From the NCBI RefSeq assembly GCF_018613235.1, contig NZ_JAGGQP010000041.1, positions 1 to 64,000 of the forward strand: a stretch of DNA of 64,000 nucleotides, given 5' to 3'. The DNA is from Bacillus sp. ISL-41 (GTDB lineage Bacteria > Bacillota > Bacilli > Bacillales > Cytobacillaceae). Below are positions 19,260 through 30,200 of this stretch, piece by piece. A program made the position numbers and the translations under genes. The first letter of the stretch is position 1; each line of letters begins with the position of its first letter. The notes below the pieces were generated by a model that searched no databases, was not told the DNA's origin, and worked only from the letters and a program-made list of their open reading frames with translations.

Positions 19260-19796
19260 ATGATGGAAAAGAATTGGTATGTAGTGCATACTTACTCAGG
19301 CTACGAGAACAAGGTCAAGACGAATCTTGAAAAGCGCGTTGAAACAATGGGCATGCAAGATAAGATTTTCCGGGTGATCGTACCTGAAGAAGAAGAAACA
19401 GATTTCAAAAATGGTAAAAAGAAAGTTGTCAAGAGAAAGACTTTCCCTGGTTATGTCCTGGTAGAATTGGTCATGACAGATGATTCCTGGTATGTTGTCC
19501 GCAATACTCCGGGTGTAACTGGATTCGTAGGCTCTGCTGGTGCAGGTTCAAAACCAACTCCGTTATTGCCTGAAGAAGCAACATTCATTCTCAAACGTAT
19601 GGGTATGGCGGAGAAGAAGGTAGATATCAATTTTGAACTAGGTGAAACTGTCCAGGTCAGCGAAGGGCCGTTTGCCAACTTCACAGGCACGATTGAAGAG
19701 ATCGATAAAGACAAGGCGAAGCTTAAGGTTCTTGTCAATATGTTTGGCCGCGATACTCCGGTTGAACTTGAATTTTCGCAGATTGAAAAATTATAA
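19260..19796 (+). CDS. nusG: NusG, transcription elongation and termination factor
   Basis: NusG binds the RNA polymerase clamp and, in Bacillus, promotes pausing and intrinsic termination. The 178-residue protein has the NGN domain (about 1-110) beginning NWYVVHTYSGYE and a C-terminal KOW domain (about 125-178) with GPFANFTG. An in-frame stop at 19251 forces the start to 19260 or the adjacent ATG at 19263. No good Shine-Dalgarno lies at normal spacing; the nearest, GGGGAGGG, ends about 20 nt upstream. Confidence 0.96.
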   Translation: MMEKNWYVVHTYSGYENKVKTNLEKRVETMGMQDKIFRVIVPEEEETDFKNGKKKVVKRKTFPGYVLVELVMTDDSWYVVRNTPGVTGFVGSAGAGSKPTPLLPEEATFILKRMGMAEKKVDINFELGETVQVSEGPFANFTGTIEEIDKDKAKLKVLVNMFGRDTPVELEFSQIEKL

Positions 19797-19862
19797 TTTG
19801 AAATAGCTTGAAATCAACTTTAAAAAGTGTTAATATTTCATAGGTCAGTATGTCTTGGACGA

Positions 19863-19880
19863 TTGACAGATATATGTCAA
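19863..19880. promoter_or_regulatory. Palindrome TTGAC-N8-GTCAA upstream of rplK
   Basis: TTGACA at 19863-19868 doubles as a good -35 box, and it is the left arm of the inverted repeat TTGAC/GTCAA ending at 19879. No matching -10 at 16-18 nt is convincing (TTATTT at 19886). It may be a promoter or an operator for rplK. Confidence 0.4.
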
Positions 19881-19968
19881 GTTCTTTATTTCATATAAAG
19901 ACTTTTAAAATGAGTGGGAGGGGAAAATCCCCTATTACCAAATCACGGACTTTAAGGAGGTGTGTCTC

Positions 19969-20394
19969 GTGGCTAAAAAAGTAATTAAGATGGTTAAATT
20001 GCAAATCCCTGCTGGTAAAGCCAATCCGGCACCACCAGTTGGACCTGCACTAGGTCAAGCCGGTGTTAATATCATGGGATTCTGTAAGGAGTTTAACGCT
20101 CGTACAGCTGATCAAGCTGGACTAATCATTCCGGTTGAAATCACGGTTTTTGAAGACCGTTCATTTACATTTATTACGAAAACTCCTCCTGCTGCAGTTC
20201 TTTTGAAGGTAGCAGCTGGAATCCAGTCTGGTTCTGGTGAACCAAACCGTAATAAAGTAGCGACAGTCAAGCGTGAGAAAGTACGTGAGATTGCTGAACA
20301 GAAAATGCCTGACCTTAACGCAGCTAGCGTTGAAGCAGCAATGCGCATGGTTGAAGGTACTGCACGCAGCATGGGAATCAATATCGAAGACTAA
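19969..20394 (+). CDS. rplK: Ribosomal protein L11
   Basis: L11 binds the GTPase-associated region of 23S rRNA and is needed for RelA activation. The 141 residues show the N-terminal domain [20 protein letters not shown] and the C-terminal rRNA-binding domain ending GTARSMGI. The GTG at 19969 is chosen because AAGGAGG lies 8 nt before it and it yields the family N-terminus; an ATT/ATG-like in-frame extension of three codons exists upstream. rplA follows after an unusually long 227-nt spacer. Confidence 0.97.
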   Translation: MAKKVIKMVKLQIPAGKANPAPPVGPALGQAGVNIMGFCKEFNARTADQAGLIIPVEITVFEDRSFTFITKTPPAAVLLKVAAGIQSGSGEPNRNKVATVKREKVREIAEQKMPDLNAASVEAAMRMVEGTARSMGINIED

Positions 20395-20416
20395 TTTCTG
20401 CTGCAGAGGATGAGTG

Positions 20417-20455
20417 GGTTGCGGAGCTGAATTAGATTTCACCCGCAACCTTTTG
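20417..20455 (+). terminator. Hairpin behind rplK, possible partial terminator
   Basis: GGTTGCGG (20417-20424) pairs with CCGCAACC (20443-20450), followed by only four T. It could end part of the rplK transcripts or be the first of the repeats that follow. Confidence 0.5.
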
Positions 20456-20460
20456 TCTGA

Positions 20461-20575
20461 AACGGCGCCTTTATGGCGCCTTCGCTTTTCGTTGTCAAGC
20501 TTAGACGTCATACGACGCCTTCGCTTTTCAACTTGTCTGGCTTTGGCACCTGACCAAGGTGCCTCCGCTTTTCAA
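20461..20575. repeat. Three hairpin repeats with CGCTTTTC tails in the rplK-rplA spacer
   Basis: Three short hairpins are each followed by a tail ending in CGCTTTTC. The GGCGCC pair is followed by TTCGCTTTTC to 20490. GACGCC is followed by TTCGCTTTTC to 20528. GGCACC/GGTGCC is followed by TCCGCTTTTC to 20575. The tails match those of the elements at 18305-18592 and 22545-22606. There is no sensible reading frame. Confidence 0.75.
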
Positions 20576-20621
20576 AGTGGGAGGTTATTCCGTTAAAACC
20601 ACAATACAGGAGGAAATAAAA

Positions 20622-21314
20622 ATGGCTAAAAAAGGTAAAAAGTATCTTGAAGCTGTAAAGCTTGTAGATCGCTCTCAAGCATATACAGCTGCTGAAGCAG
20701 TTGAGCTTGCTAAAAAGACAAGCACTGTGAAATTTGACGCTACAGTTGAAGCTGCTTTCCGTTTGGGTGTAGACCCTAAGAAAGCTGACCAGCAAATCCG
20801 TGGAGCAGTTGTGCTTCCAAATGGTACTGGTAAAACTCAACGTGTTCTAGTATTCGCTAAAGGCGAAAAGTTAAAAGAAGCAGAAGCTGCTGGCGCAGAC
20901 TATGTTGGCGATGCAGAATACATCACTAAGATCCAGCAAGGCTGGTTCGACTTTGATGTAATCGTAGCTACACCTGACATGATGGGTGAAGTTGGTAAGC
21001 TTGGCCGCGTATTGGGACCTAAAGGCTTAATGCCAAACCCTAAGACTGGCACAGTTACATTTGATGTAACAAAAGCAGTTAACGAAATCAAGGCTGGTAA
21101 AGTAGAATACCGCGTTGACAAGTCTGGTAACATCCATGTGCCTATCGGAAAAGTTTCTTTCGAAGACAACAAGCTTGTTGAAAACTTCAACACAATCTTC
21201 GAAACTATGATGAAGGTTAAGCCAGCTGCAGCAAAAGGAACTTACATGAAGAACGTTACGATCTCTACTACAATGGGACCTGGCGTTAAAGTAGATCCTT
21301 CAACTGTAAAATAA
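20622..21314 (+). CDS. rplA: Ribosomal protein L1
   Basis: L1 forms the mobile stalk at the ribosomal E site and represses its own translation in many bacteria. The 230-residue product carries the two-domain L1 fold with the signature around [20 protein letters not shown] (about 125-145). The ATG at 20622 has AGGAGG 9 nt upstream; an in-frame upstream start lies inside the repeat block and is rejected. A strong new promoter for rplJ lies right behind the stop codon. Confidence 0.97.
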   Translation: MAKKGKKYLEAVKLVDRSQAYTAAEAVELAKKTSTVKFDATVEAAFRLGVDPKKADQQIRGAVVLPNGTGKTQRVLVFAKGEKLKEAEAAGADYVGDAEYITKIQQGWFDFDVIVATPDMMGEVGKLGRVLGPKGLMPNPKTGTVTFDVTKAVNEIKAGKVEYRVDKSGNIHVPIGKVSFEDNKLVENFNTIFETMMKVKPAAAKGTYMKNVTISTTMGPGVKVDPSTVK

Positions 21315-21320
21315 TAGTAT

Positions 21321-21349
21321 TTGACAATCAACGAAGGATTGGATATAAT
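21321..21349 (+). promoter_or_regulatory. rplJ-rplL promoter
   Basis: Perfect TTGACA (21321-21326) and TATAAT (21344-21349) boxes with a 17-nt spacer stand right after rplA. This is the best consensus promoter in the window. Confidence 0.93.
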
Positions 21350-21355
21350 TCTTCT

Positions 21356-21495
21356 TGTTGTGAAAATAGAATTACATTTGTACCGCAGACAGCAGGGGCT
21401 TATTGCTTAATATCCTGCCGAGGTCATACGATAGAGCAACACACTTACTATTGTATACTTCCTCCGCGTCTGCACTGATGCGGAGGTTTTTATTT
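21356..21495 (+). promoter_or_regulatory. L10 ribosomal protein leader with attenuator
   Basis: The ~180-nt leader between the promoter and rplJ ends in a strong stem (CCTCCGC 21461-21467 with GCGGAGG 21480-21486) followed by a T-rich run. In B. subtilis this position holds the L10(L12)4 leader, in which excess L10-L12 complex favours the terminator. Position and terminator fit; I identified no conserved loop by alignment. Confidence 0.75.
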
Positions 21496-21533
21496 GATCG
21501 GTATAAATGCAGAAATCTACAGGAGGTGTAAGG

Positions 21534-22034
21534 ATGAGCGCAATTATCGAAGTGAAAAAGCAAATCGTTGACGAGATTGCTGGCAAACTTAAAGAAAGCA
21601 AATCAACTATCGTTGTTGATTACCGTGGACTAACAGTTGCAGAAGTAACTGAACTTCGTAAGGAGCTTCGTGAAGCTGGTGTTGAATTCAAAGTTTACAA
21701 AAACTCTATGACACGCCGTGCTGCTGAAGCTGCTGAGCTTGCTGGCTTGAACACATCTTTAACAGGTCCTAACGCAATCGCGTTCAGTACTGAAGATGTA
21801 GTTGCACCAGCTAAGATTCTTAACGAATTCGCTAAGAAGCACGAAGCGCTTGAAATCAAGGCGGGCGTAGTTGAAGGCAACATCGTTACAGTAGAAGAAA
21901 TCAAGGCACTTGCAGACCTACCGTCTCGCGAAGGTCTACTTTCTATGCTACTCAGCGTACTTCAAGCTCCAATCCGCAATCTTGCTCTTGCTACAAAAGC
22001 TGTTGCAGAACAGAAGGAAGAACAAGGCGCGTAA
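21534..22034 (+). CDS. rplJ: Ribosomal protein L10
   Basis: L10 anchors L7/L12 dimers to the ribosome as the stalk base. The 166-residue protein has the rRNA-binding N-terminal domain with [19 protein letters not shown] (about 22-40) and a C-terminal helix that binds L12. The ATG at 21534 is chosen because AGGAGG lies 8 nt upstream and MSAIIEVKK is the normal N-terminus. rplL follows after 58 nt. Confidence 0.97.
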   Translation: MSAIIEVKKQIVDEIAGKLKESKSTIVVDYRGLTVAEVTELRKELREAGVEFKVYKNSMTRRAAEAAELAGLNTSLTGPNAIAFSTEDVVAPAKILNEFAKKHEALEIKAGVVEGNIVTVEEIKALADLPSREGLLSMLLSVLQAPIRNLALATKAVAEQKEEQGA

Positions 22035-22092
22035 GTTAATTTTTACGGTTTAACAATAAAAAAACTAACCAATTTCAAGGAGGAAAATAATC

Positions 22093-22455
22093 ATGACTCA
22101 AGAACAAATCATTGAAGCAGTTAAAAATATGACTGTTTTAGAACTTAACGATCTAGTAAAAGCAATCGAAGAAGAATTCGGCGTAACTGCTGCTGCACCA
22201 GTTGCTATGATGGGTGGAGCTGCTGGAGCTGCTGTTGAAGAACAAACTGAATTTGACGTAGTTCTTGCATCTGCTGGCGACCAGAAGATCAAGGTTATCA
22301 AAGTTGTTCGTGAAATCACTGGTCTTGGTCTTAAGGAAGCGAAAGAAGTTGTTGACAACGCTCCTAAAGCTCTTAAAGAAGGCGTTTCTAAAGAAGAAGC
22401 TGAAGAAATCAAAGCTAAGCTTGAAGAAGTTGGAGCTAACGTCGAAGTTAAGTAA
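22093..22455 (+). CDS. rplL: Ribosomal protein L7/L12
   Basis: L12 dimers recruit and activate translational GTPases. The 120-residue product has an N-terminal dimerisation helix pair (1-32), an alanine/glycine-rich hinge (about 35-52) and the C-terminal factor-binding domain with [20 protein letters not shown] (about 67-86). AAGGAGG precedes the ATG by 9 nt. A terminator stands 14 nt behind the stop. Confidence 0.98.
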   Translation: MTQEQIIEAVKNMTVLELNDLVKAIEEEFGVTAAAPVAMMGGAAGAAVEEQTEFDVVLASAGDQKIKVIKVVREITGLGLKEAKEVVDNAPKALKEGVSKEEAEEIKAKLEEVGANVEVK

Positions 22456-22468
22456 TCAACCTTAAAAT

Positions 22469-22500
22469 AAAAAGCTCGCTGCTAAAGCGGGCTTTTTTTT
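22469..22500 (+). terminator. Intrinsic terminator of rplJ-rplL
   Basis: AAAGCTCGCT (22471-22480) pairs with AGCGGGCTTT (22485-22494) with one mismatch or G.T pair, followed by eight T in total. Confidence 0.9.
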
Positions 22501-22544
22501 CGCTTTATATTGTAGGTGGGTAAATGGAAGTTGCAAGATATTAA

Positions 22545-22606
22545 CTTCCGTGGCGCTTTTAGGCGGGCAGCGCTTGTCGGGGCTGACCAAGGCGCTTCCG
22601 CTTTTC
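22545..22606. repeat. CGCTTTTC-family intergenic repeat, short copy
   Basis: The stretch 22569-22606 repeats the right end of the element at 18556-18592 with only a few differences, including GCTTGTCGGGGCTGA and GGCGCTT. It can fold with AGCGC against GGCGCT. It lies between the rplL terminator and the methyltransferase gene. Confidence 0.72.
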
Positions 22607-22704
22607 GTTTTTTGCTTTTTAATTTTAAAAAGTTTATAATACCGCAGTAGCAATGCAATCCGCGATCGCATTCTTCAAATGAATCCCCGTGGAGGTGAGA
22701 GATT

Positions 22705-23307
22705 TTGACTGAACATTATTACTCCCGTAAACCCAGTACTGACAGTAATCCAGTAAAATGGCAAAGTGAATTGAAGGGGAATAGCTTCCGCTTCAAGACA
22801 GACAGTGGTGTTTTTTCGAAAAAGGAAGTCGATTTTGGGTCAAGGTTGTTGATCGACACGTTCGAACTTAATAAAGCTGATGGATTGATCCTTGATGTCG
22901 GGTGCGGATATGGGCCAATCGGTCTTTCGCTGGCAAAGGCTTATCCTGATGCAATGGTCCACATGGTGGATGTCAATGAAAGAGCGATTATGCTTGCTGA
23001 GGGAAATGCGTCCGAAAATAAAGTGAATAATGTGAAAATCTATGAAAGTGACCGGCTGACTGGAGTGGAGGAAAAAGGATTCAATGCAATCCTTACGAAC
23101 CCGCCGATCCGTGCCGGGAAAAAGATTGTGCATGATATTTTCGAACAAAGTTTCCTTCATTTAGCTGAAGGCGGAGAGCTTTGGGTGGTCATCCAGAAGA
23201 AGCAGGGTGCACCGTCCGCGATGGAAAAAATGAAAGAGCTTTTTGGTGAAGTTGACATTGCGGCGAAAAGTAAAGGATACTTTATTCTCAAATCTGTTAA
23301 ATGTTGA
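22705..23307 (+). CDS. ybxB: YbxB, RsmC-like class I methyltransferase
   Basis: This 200-residue protein has a Rossmann SAM-binding core with DVGCGYGPIG (near 53-62) and the NPPI motif (near 132), which is typical of N2-guanine methyltransferases of the RsmC/RlmG type. An rRNA guanine is the likely target, but the site is not shown by the sequence. The TTG start has GGAGGTGAG 6 nt upstream. The position between rplL and rpoB is conserved in Bacillus. Confidence 0.92.
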   Translation: MTEHYYSRKPSTDSNPVKWQSELKGNSFRFKTDSGVFSKKEVDFGSRLLIDTFELNKADGLILDVGCGYGPIGLSLAKAYPDAMVHMVDVNERAIMLAEGNASENKVNNVKIYESDRLTGVEEKGFNAILTNPPIRAGKKIVHDIFEQSFLHLAEGGELWVVIQKKQGAPSAMEKMKELFGEVDIAAKSKGYFILKSVKC

Positions 23308-23365
23308 CGTGAGAAAACCGCTATGTTAATATTATAAAATGCCAATATATTAGTTTCCTTTTCAA

Positions 23366-23393
23366 TTGCTATTTTCATCGAAAGTTGTATAAT
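23366..23393 (+). promoter_or_regulatory. Possible rpoB promoter
   Basis: TTGCTA (23366-23371) and TATAAT (23388-23393) are 16 nt apart, about 160 nt before the rpoB start. The sequence between them and the gene is T-rich and weakly structured. Confidence 0.5.
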
Positions 23394-23552
23394 TTTAGGC
23401 ATTAAGGGAAAACTAACAAAATAATTGTTCGTTGCAGGAAATGTGGTTTTTAGGTGAAAACCCTTTTTCTTTTTGTCTTTTGAAATGGAGGAAACTTCAT
23501 GGACAAGACAGGGATAGATGAATAATAACGCTTGATTTGAGGGGTGAATCAG

Positions 23553-26500
23553 TTGACAGGTCAACTAGTTCAGTATGGACGACACCGCCAACGTAGAAGT
23601 TATGCTCGCATCAGTGAAGTTTTGGAATTGCCGAATTTGATTGAAATTCAAACCTCTTCCTATCAGTGGTTTCTTGATGAGGGCCTCCGTGAAATGTTCC
23701 AGGACATTTCACCGATTGAAGACTTTACTGGTAACTTATCGTTAGAGTTTATCGATTACAGTCTTGGCGAACCGAAATATCCAGTGGAAGAATCAAAAGA
23801 AAGAGACGTCACTTACTCTGCGCCATTACGAGTAAAGGTCCGCCTTGTGAATAAGGAAACAGGTGAAGTAAAGGACCAGGATGTCTTCATGGGCGATTTC
23901 CCGCTTATGACAGAAACTGGCACGTTTGTAATTAACGGTGCTGAAAGGGTTATCGTTTCCCAGTTAGTGCGTTCACCAAGTGTATACTACAGTGGAAAAC
24001 TTGATAAGAACGGGAAGAAAGGGTTCACTGCGACCGTTATTCCGAACCGAGGCGCCTGGTTAGAGTATGAAACAGATGCCAAGGATGTTGTATATGTAAG
24101 GATCGATCGTACGAGGAAGCTCCCTGTTACGGTTCTTTTGCGTGCATTAGGGTTCGGTTCTGATCAAGAAATCATTGATCTGATCGGTGATAACGAATAT
24201 ATCCGTAATACTCTTGAAAAAGACAATACGGAAAGTACGGAAAAAGCGCTTCTGGAAATTTACGAGCGTCTCCGTCCTGGCGAACCGCCTACAGTTGACA
24301 ATGCAAAAAGCTTGCTGGTTTCAAGATTCTTTGATCCAAAGCGCTATGACCTTGCAAATGTAGGGCGTTATAAAATCAACAAAAAGCTTCATATTAAAAA
24401 CCGTTTATTCGGGCAAAAGCTTGCAGAAACATTAGTAGATCCTGAAACAGGAGAAATTATTGCAGAAAAAGGAGTCACTTTAGACCGCCGAACTCTGGAT
24501 AAGATCATTCCTGCGCTGGAGAAGGATGTTGGCTTCAAGAATTTCAGCCCTTACGGCGGCGTGGTTGAAGAGGATGTAACTTTACAAAGCATTAAGATCT
24601 ATGCTCCGAACGATGAGGGCGAAAAAGAAATCAATGTTTTAGGTAATGCCTATGTCCCTGAACCGATCAAAAACATCACGCCTGCTGATATCATTGCATC
24701 CATCAGCTACTTCTTTAACTTGCTGCATGGTGTTGGTGACACAGATGATATCGACCATTTAGGAAACAGACGCCTTCGTTCTGTAGGTGAGCTGCTGCAG
24801 AACCAATTCCGTATTGGTTTGTCCAGAATGGAGCGAGTAGTCCGTGAAAGAATGTCCATCCAGGACACAAATACGATTACACCACAACAATTAATCAATA
24901 TCCGCCCGGTCATTGCGTCCATTAAAGAGTTCTTTGGAAGCTCCCAGCTTTCACAGTTCATGGACCAGACGAATCCGCTGGCTGAATTGACACATAAAAG
25001 GCGTCTATCGGCATTGGGACCTGGTGGTCTTACACGTGAACGCGCTGGCTTCGAAGTGCGTGACGTTCACTACTCCCACTACGGACGTATGTGCCCGATT
25101 GAAACGCCTGAAGGTCCAAACATCGGTTTGATCAACTCCCTTTCAAGTTTCGCGAAGGTTAACCGTTTCGGTTTCATCGAGACACCATACCGCCGTGTAG
25201 ACCCTGAAACAGGAAAAGTGACAAGCCATTTCGATTACTTAACAGCTGATGAAGAAGATAACTATGTAGTTGCACAGGCGAATGCCCGCCTTGCAGAAGA
25301 TGGTTCTTTCATTGATGATGAAGTAATTGCCCGTTTCCGCGGTGAAAACACTGTTGTTAAGCGTGACCGCGTCGATTATATGGACGTATCACCTAAGCAG
25401 GTTGTATCCGCAGCGACTGCGTGTATCCCATTCTTGGAAAACGATGACTCCAACCGTGCGCTAATGGGTGCGAACATGCAAAGGCAGGCTGTTCCGTTAA
25501 TGCAGCCGGAAGCACCAATCGTAGGTACGGGAATGGAGCACGTGAACGCAAAGGATTCCGGTGCTGCAGTAATCTGTAAGCATGAAGGAATTGTAGAACA
25601 CGTTGAAGCGCGTCAAGTATGGGTACGCCGTGTTACTGAAGTAGACGGCCAGGAAGTTAAGGGTGACCTTGATAAATACCGCATGCTTAAGTTCATTCGT
25701 TCCAATCAGGGTACTTGTTATAACCAGCGCCCAATCGTAAGCCTTGGTGACCGTGTAGTTAAAGGAGAAATCCTTGCTGACGGACCATCAATGGAAAAAG
25801 GTGAACTGGCACTAGGACGTAACGTTCTTGTCGGGTTCATGACATGGAATGGCTATAACTATGAAGATGCCATCATCATGAGTGAGCGCCTTGTTAAAGA
25901 TGATGTTTATACATCAATCCATATAGAAGAATACGAATCAGAGTCCCGAGATACTAAGCTTGGACCTGAAGAAATCACACGCGATATCCCTAACGTCGGG
26001 GAAGATGCATTGAGAAACCTTGACGAGCGCGGAATCATCCGTGTCGGTGCCGAAGTGAAAGATGGAGATCTTCTGGTAGGTAAGGTAACACCTAAAGGGG
26101 TTACTGAATTGACTGCGGAAGAACGTCTCCTTCACGCGATCTTCGGTGAAAAAGCTAGGGAAGTACGCGATACTTCATTGCGCGTTCCACACGGCGGCGG
26201 CGGGATTGTCCTTGACGTCAAAGTGTTCAACCGTGAAGATGGCGACGAGCTTCCTCCTGGAGTGAACCAGCTGGTCCGTGCTTATATCGTTCAGAAGCGT
26301 AAGATTTCTGAAGGTGATAAGATGGCGGGACGCCACGGTAACAAAGGGGTTATCTCGAAAATCCTTCCGGAAGAGGATATGCCTTTCCTGCCGGACGGAA
26401 CACCAGTCGATATCATGCTTAACCCACTAGGGGTACCATCACGTATGAACATCGGTCAGGTTCTTGAGCTTCACCTTGGTATGGCAGCGCGCTACCTTGG

Positions 26501-27113
26501 AATCCATGTTGCTTCACCGGTATTCGATGGTGCTCGCGAGGAAGATGTATGGTCAACAATCCAGGAAGCTGGTATGGCCAGAGATGCGAAAACAGTCCTA
26601 TATGATGGACGTACAGGTGAACCATTCGATAACCGTGTTTCTGTCGGTGTCATGTACATGATCAAGCTTGCTCACATGGTAGACGATAAGCTTCATGCTC
26701 GTTCTACTGGACCATACTCACTTGTTACGCAGCAGCCACTTGGCGGTAAAGCTCAGTTCGGCGGACAGCGTTTCGGGGAGATGGAGGTTTGGGCGCTTGA
26801 AGCATATGGCGCTGCTTACACATTGCAGGAAATCTTAACCGTCAAGTCCGATGATGTTGTTGGACGTGTTAAAACATATGAAGCAATTGTAAAAGGTGAA
26901 AACGTACCAGAACCAGGCGTTCCTGAATCATTCAAGGTATTGATGAAAGAACTTCAGAGTCTTGGTATGGACGTCAAGATCCTATCAGGCGATGAAAAAG
27001 AAATAGAAATGCGCGATTTTGATGATGAAGAAGAATTGCAGCATGCAGAAACTTTGACAATTGCTCCTGAAGCAGAAGAAATGGATTCAGAAAAAGTAGG
27101 AATGAAAGAATAG
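23553..27113 (+). CDS. rpoB: RNA polymerase beta subunit
   Basis: RpoB forms one side of the active-centre cleft. The 1186 residues contain all beta domains, including the rifampicin pocket [20 protein letters not shown] (about residue 466 on) with wild-type residues, and the C-terminal [19 protein letters not shown]. The TTG at 23553 is chosen because GAGGGGTG lies 7 nt upstream and it gives the [12 protein letters not shown]-terminus of B. subtilis; a GTG three codons upstream is possible. The acidic C-terminal tail is variable in length among Bacillus. Confidence 0.98.
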   Translation: MTGQLVQYGRHRQRRSYARISEVLELPNLIEIQTSSYQWFLDEGLREMFQDISPIEDFTGNLSLEFIDYSLGEPKYPVEESKERDVTYSAPLRVKVRLVNKETGEVKDQDVFMGDFPLMTETGTFVINGAERVIVSQLVRSPSVYYSGKLDKNGKKGFTATVIPNRGAWLEYETDAKDVVYVRIDRTRKLPVTVLLRALGFGSDQEIIDLIGDNEYIRNTLEKDNTESTEKALLEIYERLRPGEPPTVDNAKSLLVSRFFDPKRYDLANVGRYKINKKLHIKNRLFGQKLAETLVDPETGEIIAEKGVTLDRRTLDKIIPALEKDVGFKNFSPYGGVVEEDVTLQSIKIYAPNDEGEKEINVLGNAYVPEPIKNITPADIIASISYFFNLLHGVGDTDDIDHLGNRRLRSVGELLQNQFRIGLSRMERVVRERMSIQDTNTITPQQLINIRPVIASIKEFFGSSQLSQFMDQTNPLAELTHKRRLSALGPGGLTRERAGFEVRDVHYSHYGRMCPIETPEGPNIGLINSLSSFAKVNRFGFIETPYRRVDPETGKVTSHFDYLTADEEDNYVVAQANARLAEDGSFIDDEVIARFRGENTVVKRDRVDYMDVSPKQVVSAATACIPFLENDDSNRALMGANMQRQAVPLMQPEAPIVGTGMEHVNAKDSGAAVICKHEGIVEHVEARQVWVRRVTEVDGQEVKGDLDKYRMLKFIRSNQGTCYNQRPIVSLGDRVVKGEILADGPSMEKGELALGRNVLVGFMTWNGYNYEDAIIMSERLVKDDVYTSIHIEEYESESRDTKLGPEEITRDIPNVGEDALRNLDERGIIRVGAEVKDGDLLVGKVTPKGVTELTAEERLLHAIFGEKAREVRDTSLRVPHGGGGIVLDVKVFNREDGDELPPGVNQLVRAYIVQKRKISEGDKMAGRHGNKGVISKILPEEDMPFLPDGTPVDIMLNPLGVPSRMNIGQVLELHLGMAARYLGIHVASPVFDGAREEDVWSTIQEAGMARDAKTVLYDGRTGEPFDNRVSVGVMYMIKLAHMVDDKLHARSTGPYSLVTQQPLGGKAQFGGQRFGEMEVWALEAYGAAYTLQEILTVKSDDVVGRVKTYEAIVKGENVPEPGVPESFKVLMKELQSLGMDVKILSGDEKEIEMRDFDDEEELQHAETLTIAPEAEEMDSEKVGMKE

Positions 27114-27127
27114 GTCCATCTAATTGG

Positions 27128-27177
27128 CACACGTGTACAAACAGTTGAATAACAGTATTGTCCACGTGTGTTCCTTT
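27128..27177 (+). other. Hairpin between rpoB and rpoC
   Basis: CACACGTG (27128-27135) pairs perfectly with CACGTGTG (27163-27170), with ACAA/TTGT continuing the stem inside. TTCCTTTTT follows. It resembles a weak terminator or an RNase processing site within the rpoBC transcript. Confidence 0.6.
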
Positions 27178-27226
27178 TTGGGTGGCCATAAGGGTAAAAC
27201 CCTAGATTAAAAGGGAGGTAGGCCCC

Positions 27227-30200
27227 TTGCTAGATGTTAATAATTTTGAGTACATGAAAATTGGCCTCGCTTCACCAGACAAGATCCGTTCATGGTCTTT
27301 CGGTGAGGTTAAAAAGCCGGAAACAATCAACTATCGTACTTTGAAACCAGAAAAAGACGGCTTATTCTGTGAGCGTATCTTCGGACCGACGAAGGACTGG
27401 GAATGTCACTGCGGAAAGTACAAAAGAGTTCGCTACAAAGGCGTAGTCTGTGACCGATGCGGTGTTGAAGTAACACGCGCAAAAGTCCGTCGTGAAAGAA
27501 TGGGACACATCGAGCTTGCAGCTCCTGTTTCTCACATCTGGTATTTCAAAGGTATTCCTAGCCGTATGGGACTTATCCTAGATATGTCTCCGCGCGCACT
27601 TGAAGAGGTTATTTACTTTGCTTCTTACGTAGTTACGGAAACTGGCGACACTGCCCTTGAGAAGAAGCAGTTGCTGTCAGAAAAAGAATACCGCGCTTAT
27701 CGTGAAAAATACGGCAACAAATTCCAGGCGGCAATGGGAGCAGAAGCAATCAAAAAGCTGCTTTCAGATATCGACCTTGATAAAGAAGCCGACATGCTGA
27801 AGGAAGAATTAAGAACAGCACAAGGCCAGCGTCGTACTCGTGCGATCAAGCGTCTTGAAGTAGTTGAAGCGTTCCGTGGTTCAGGCAATGAGCCATCTTG
27901 GATGATCCTTGATGTCCTCCCTGTCATCCCGCCGGAACTTCGCCCGATGGTACAGCTTGATGGAGGTCGATTCGCAACTTCCGACCTGAACGATTTATAC
28001 CGCCGAGTAATCAACCGTAACAACCGTCTTAAACGTCTTCTTGATCTTGGTGCACCTAGTATCATTGTTCAGAACGAAAAGCGTATGCTTCAGGAAGCTG
28101 TTGACGCGTTGATCGATAACGGCCGCCGCGGCCGTCCGGTAACAGGACCAGGTAACCGTCCGTTGAAGTCCCTGTCCCATATGCTAAAGGGAAAGCAGGG
28201 TCGTTTCCGTCAAAACCTTCTTGGTAAGCGTGTTGACTACTCTGGCCGTTCTGTTATCGTCGTAGGTCCTAACTTGCACATGTACCAGTGTGGTCTACCT
28301 AAAGAAATGGCACTTGAGCTGTTCAAGCCATTCGTAATGAAAGAATTAGTGCAAAAAGGCCTAGCGCACAACATTAAGTCTGCTAAACGTAAAATTGAGC
28401 GCGTTAGCCCTGAGGTTTGGGATGTCCTAGAAGATGTAATCAAAGAGCATCCAGTATTGCTTAACCGTGCCCCAACTCTTCATAGATTGGGAATCCAGGC
28501 GTTTGAGCCAACGTTAGTTGAAGGACGCGCAATCCGTCTTCACCCGCTAGTATGTACAGCTTATAACGCTGACTTCGACGGTGACCAGATGGCAGTCCAC
28601 GTGCCACTTTCTGCTGAAGCACAGGCAGAAGCACGTCTATTGATGCTTGCTGCTCAGAACATCCTGAACCCTAAGGATGGAAAGCCAGTTGTTACTCCTT
28701 CCCAGGACATGGTTTTAGGTAACTACTACCTGACTTTGGAAAGAGAGGGTGCAGTTGGCGAAGGTATGGTGTTCAAGGATACAAATGAAGCGTTGATCGC
28801 ATACCAGAATGGCTACGTACATCTTCATACTCGTATTGCTGTTGCCGCATCATCACTTGGCAACCAGACATTCACTGAAGAGCAAAATGGCCAGCTCTTG
28901 ATCACGACAGTTGGGAAGCTGATTTTCAATGAAATCCTTCCAGCGTCATTCCCTTATATCAATGAGCCTTCCAAGCAAAATCTTGAGGAGAAAACTCCAG
29001 AAATATATTTTGTTGAAAAAGGCGCGGATATCAAGGAAGTTATCAAGAGCATGAAATTGGTTGATCCGTTCAAGAAGAAAATTCTTGGAAACATCATTGC
29101 TGAAGTGTTCAAGAAGTTCAAAATCACAGAAACATCAAAAATGCTTGACCGTATGAAGGGTCTTGGCTTCACATACTCGACAAAAGCGGGTATTACGGTA
29201 GGTGTGGCTGATATCGTGGTTCTTAAAGAGAAACAGGAAATCATTTCAGAAGCACAAACAAAGGTAGATAATGTTCTTAAGCAGTTCAGACGCGGTTTGA
29301 TTACCGAGGACGAGCGTTATGATCGCGTTATTTCTATCTGGAGCCAGGCGAAGGATAATATCCAGGCTAAGCTGATGAAATCACTAGATAATTCAAACCC
29401 TATCTTCATGATGAGTGACTCAGGTGCCCGTGGTAACGCGTCAAACTTCACGCAGCTTGCTGGTATGCGTGGTCTAATGGCCAACCCGGCTGGACGAATC
29501 ATCGAGTTGCCGATCAAGTCGAGTTTCCGTGAAGGTCTGACAGTATTAGAGTACTTTATCTCCACTCACGGTGCTCGTAAAGGTCTTGCCGATACAGCAC
29601 TTAAGACTGCTGACTCAGGTTACTTGACTCGCCGTCTCGTAGACGTAGCACAGGATGTTATCGTTCGCGAAGACGATTGCGGTACAGACAGAGGATTATT
29701 TATCAAATCACTTAAAGATGGTACTGAAGTAATCGAACCTCTAGATGAGCGTTTAATTGGCCGTTATGCAAGAAAGGCAATCAAGCATCCTGAAACAAAG
29801 GCTGTGATTGTACCTGAAAACGGATTGATTACAGAAGACCTGACTGTTGAAGTAGTAGAAGCAGGGATCGAAGAAGTATGGATCCGCTCTGCATTCACAT
29901 GTAATACACGCCACGGCGTATGTAAGAAGTGTTACGGACGCAACCTTGCGACTGGTCAAGAAGTCGAAGTGGGCGAAGCAGTCGGTATCATCGCTGCCCA
30001 GTCAATCGGTGAGCCAGGTACACAGCTTACAATGCGTACATTCCACACAGGCGGTGTTGCAGGAGACGATATCACACAAGGTCTTCCGCGTATCCAGGAA
30101 TTGTTCGAAGCACGTAATCCTAAAGGGCAGGCTGTTATCTCTGAATTGGAAGGTGTCGTAGTCGGCATCAACGAAGGAAAAGATCGTCAGCAGGAAATCG

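Noticed and set aside
20161-20596. ORFs on both strands between rplK and rplA
   Set aside because: They consist largely of the hairpin repeats and the antisense of rplK.
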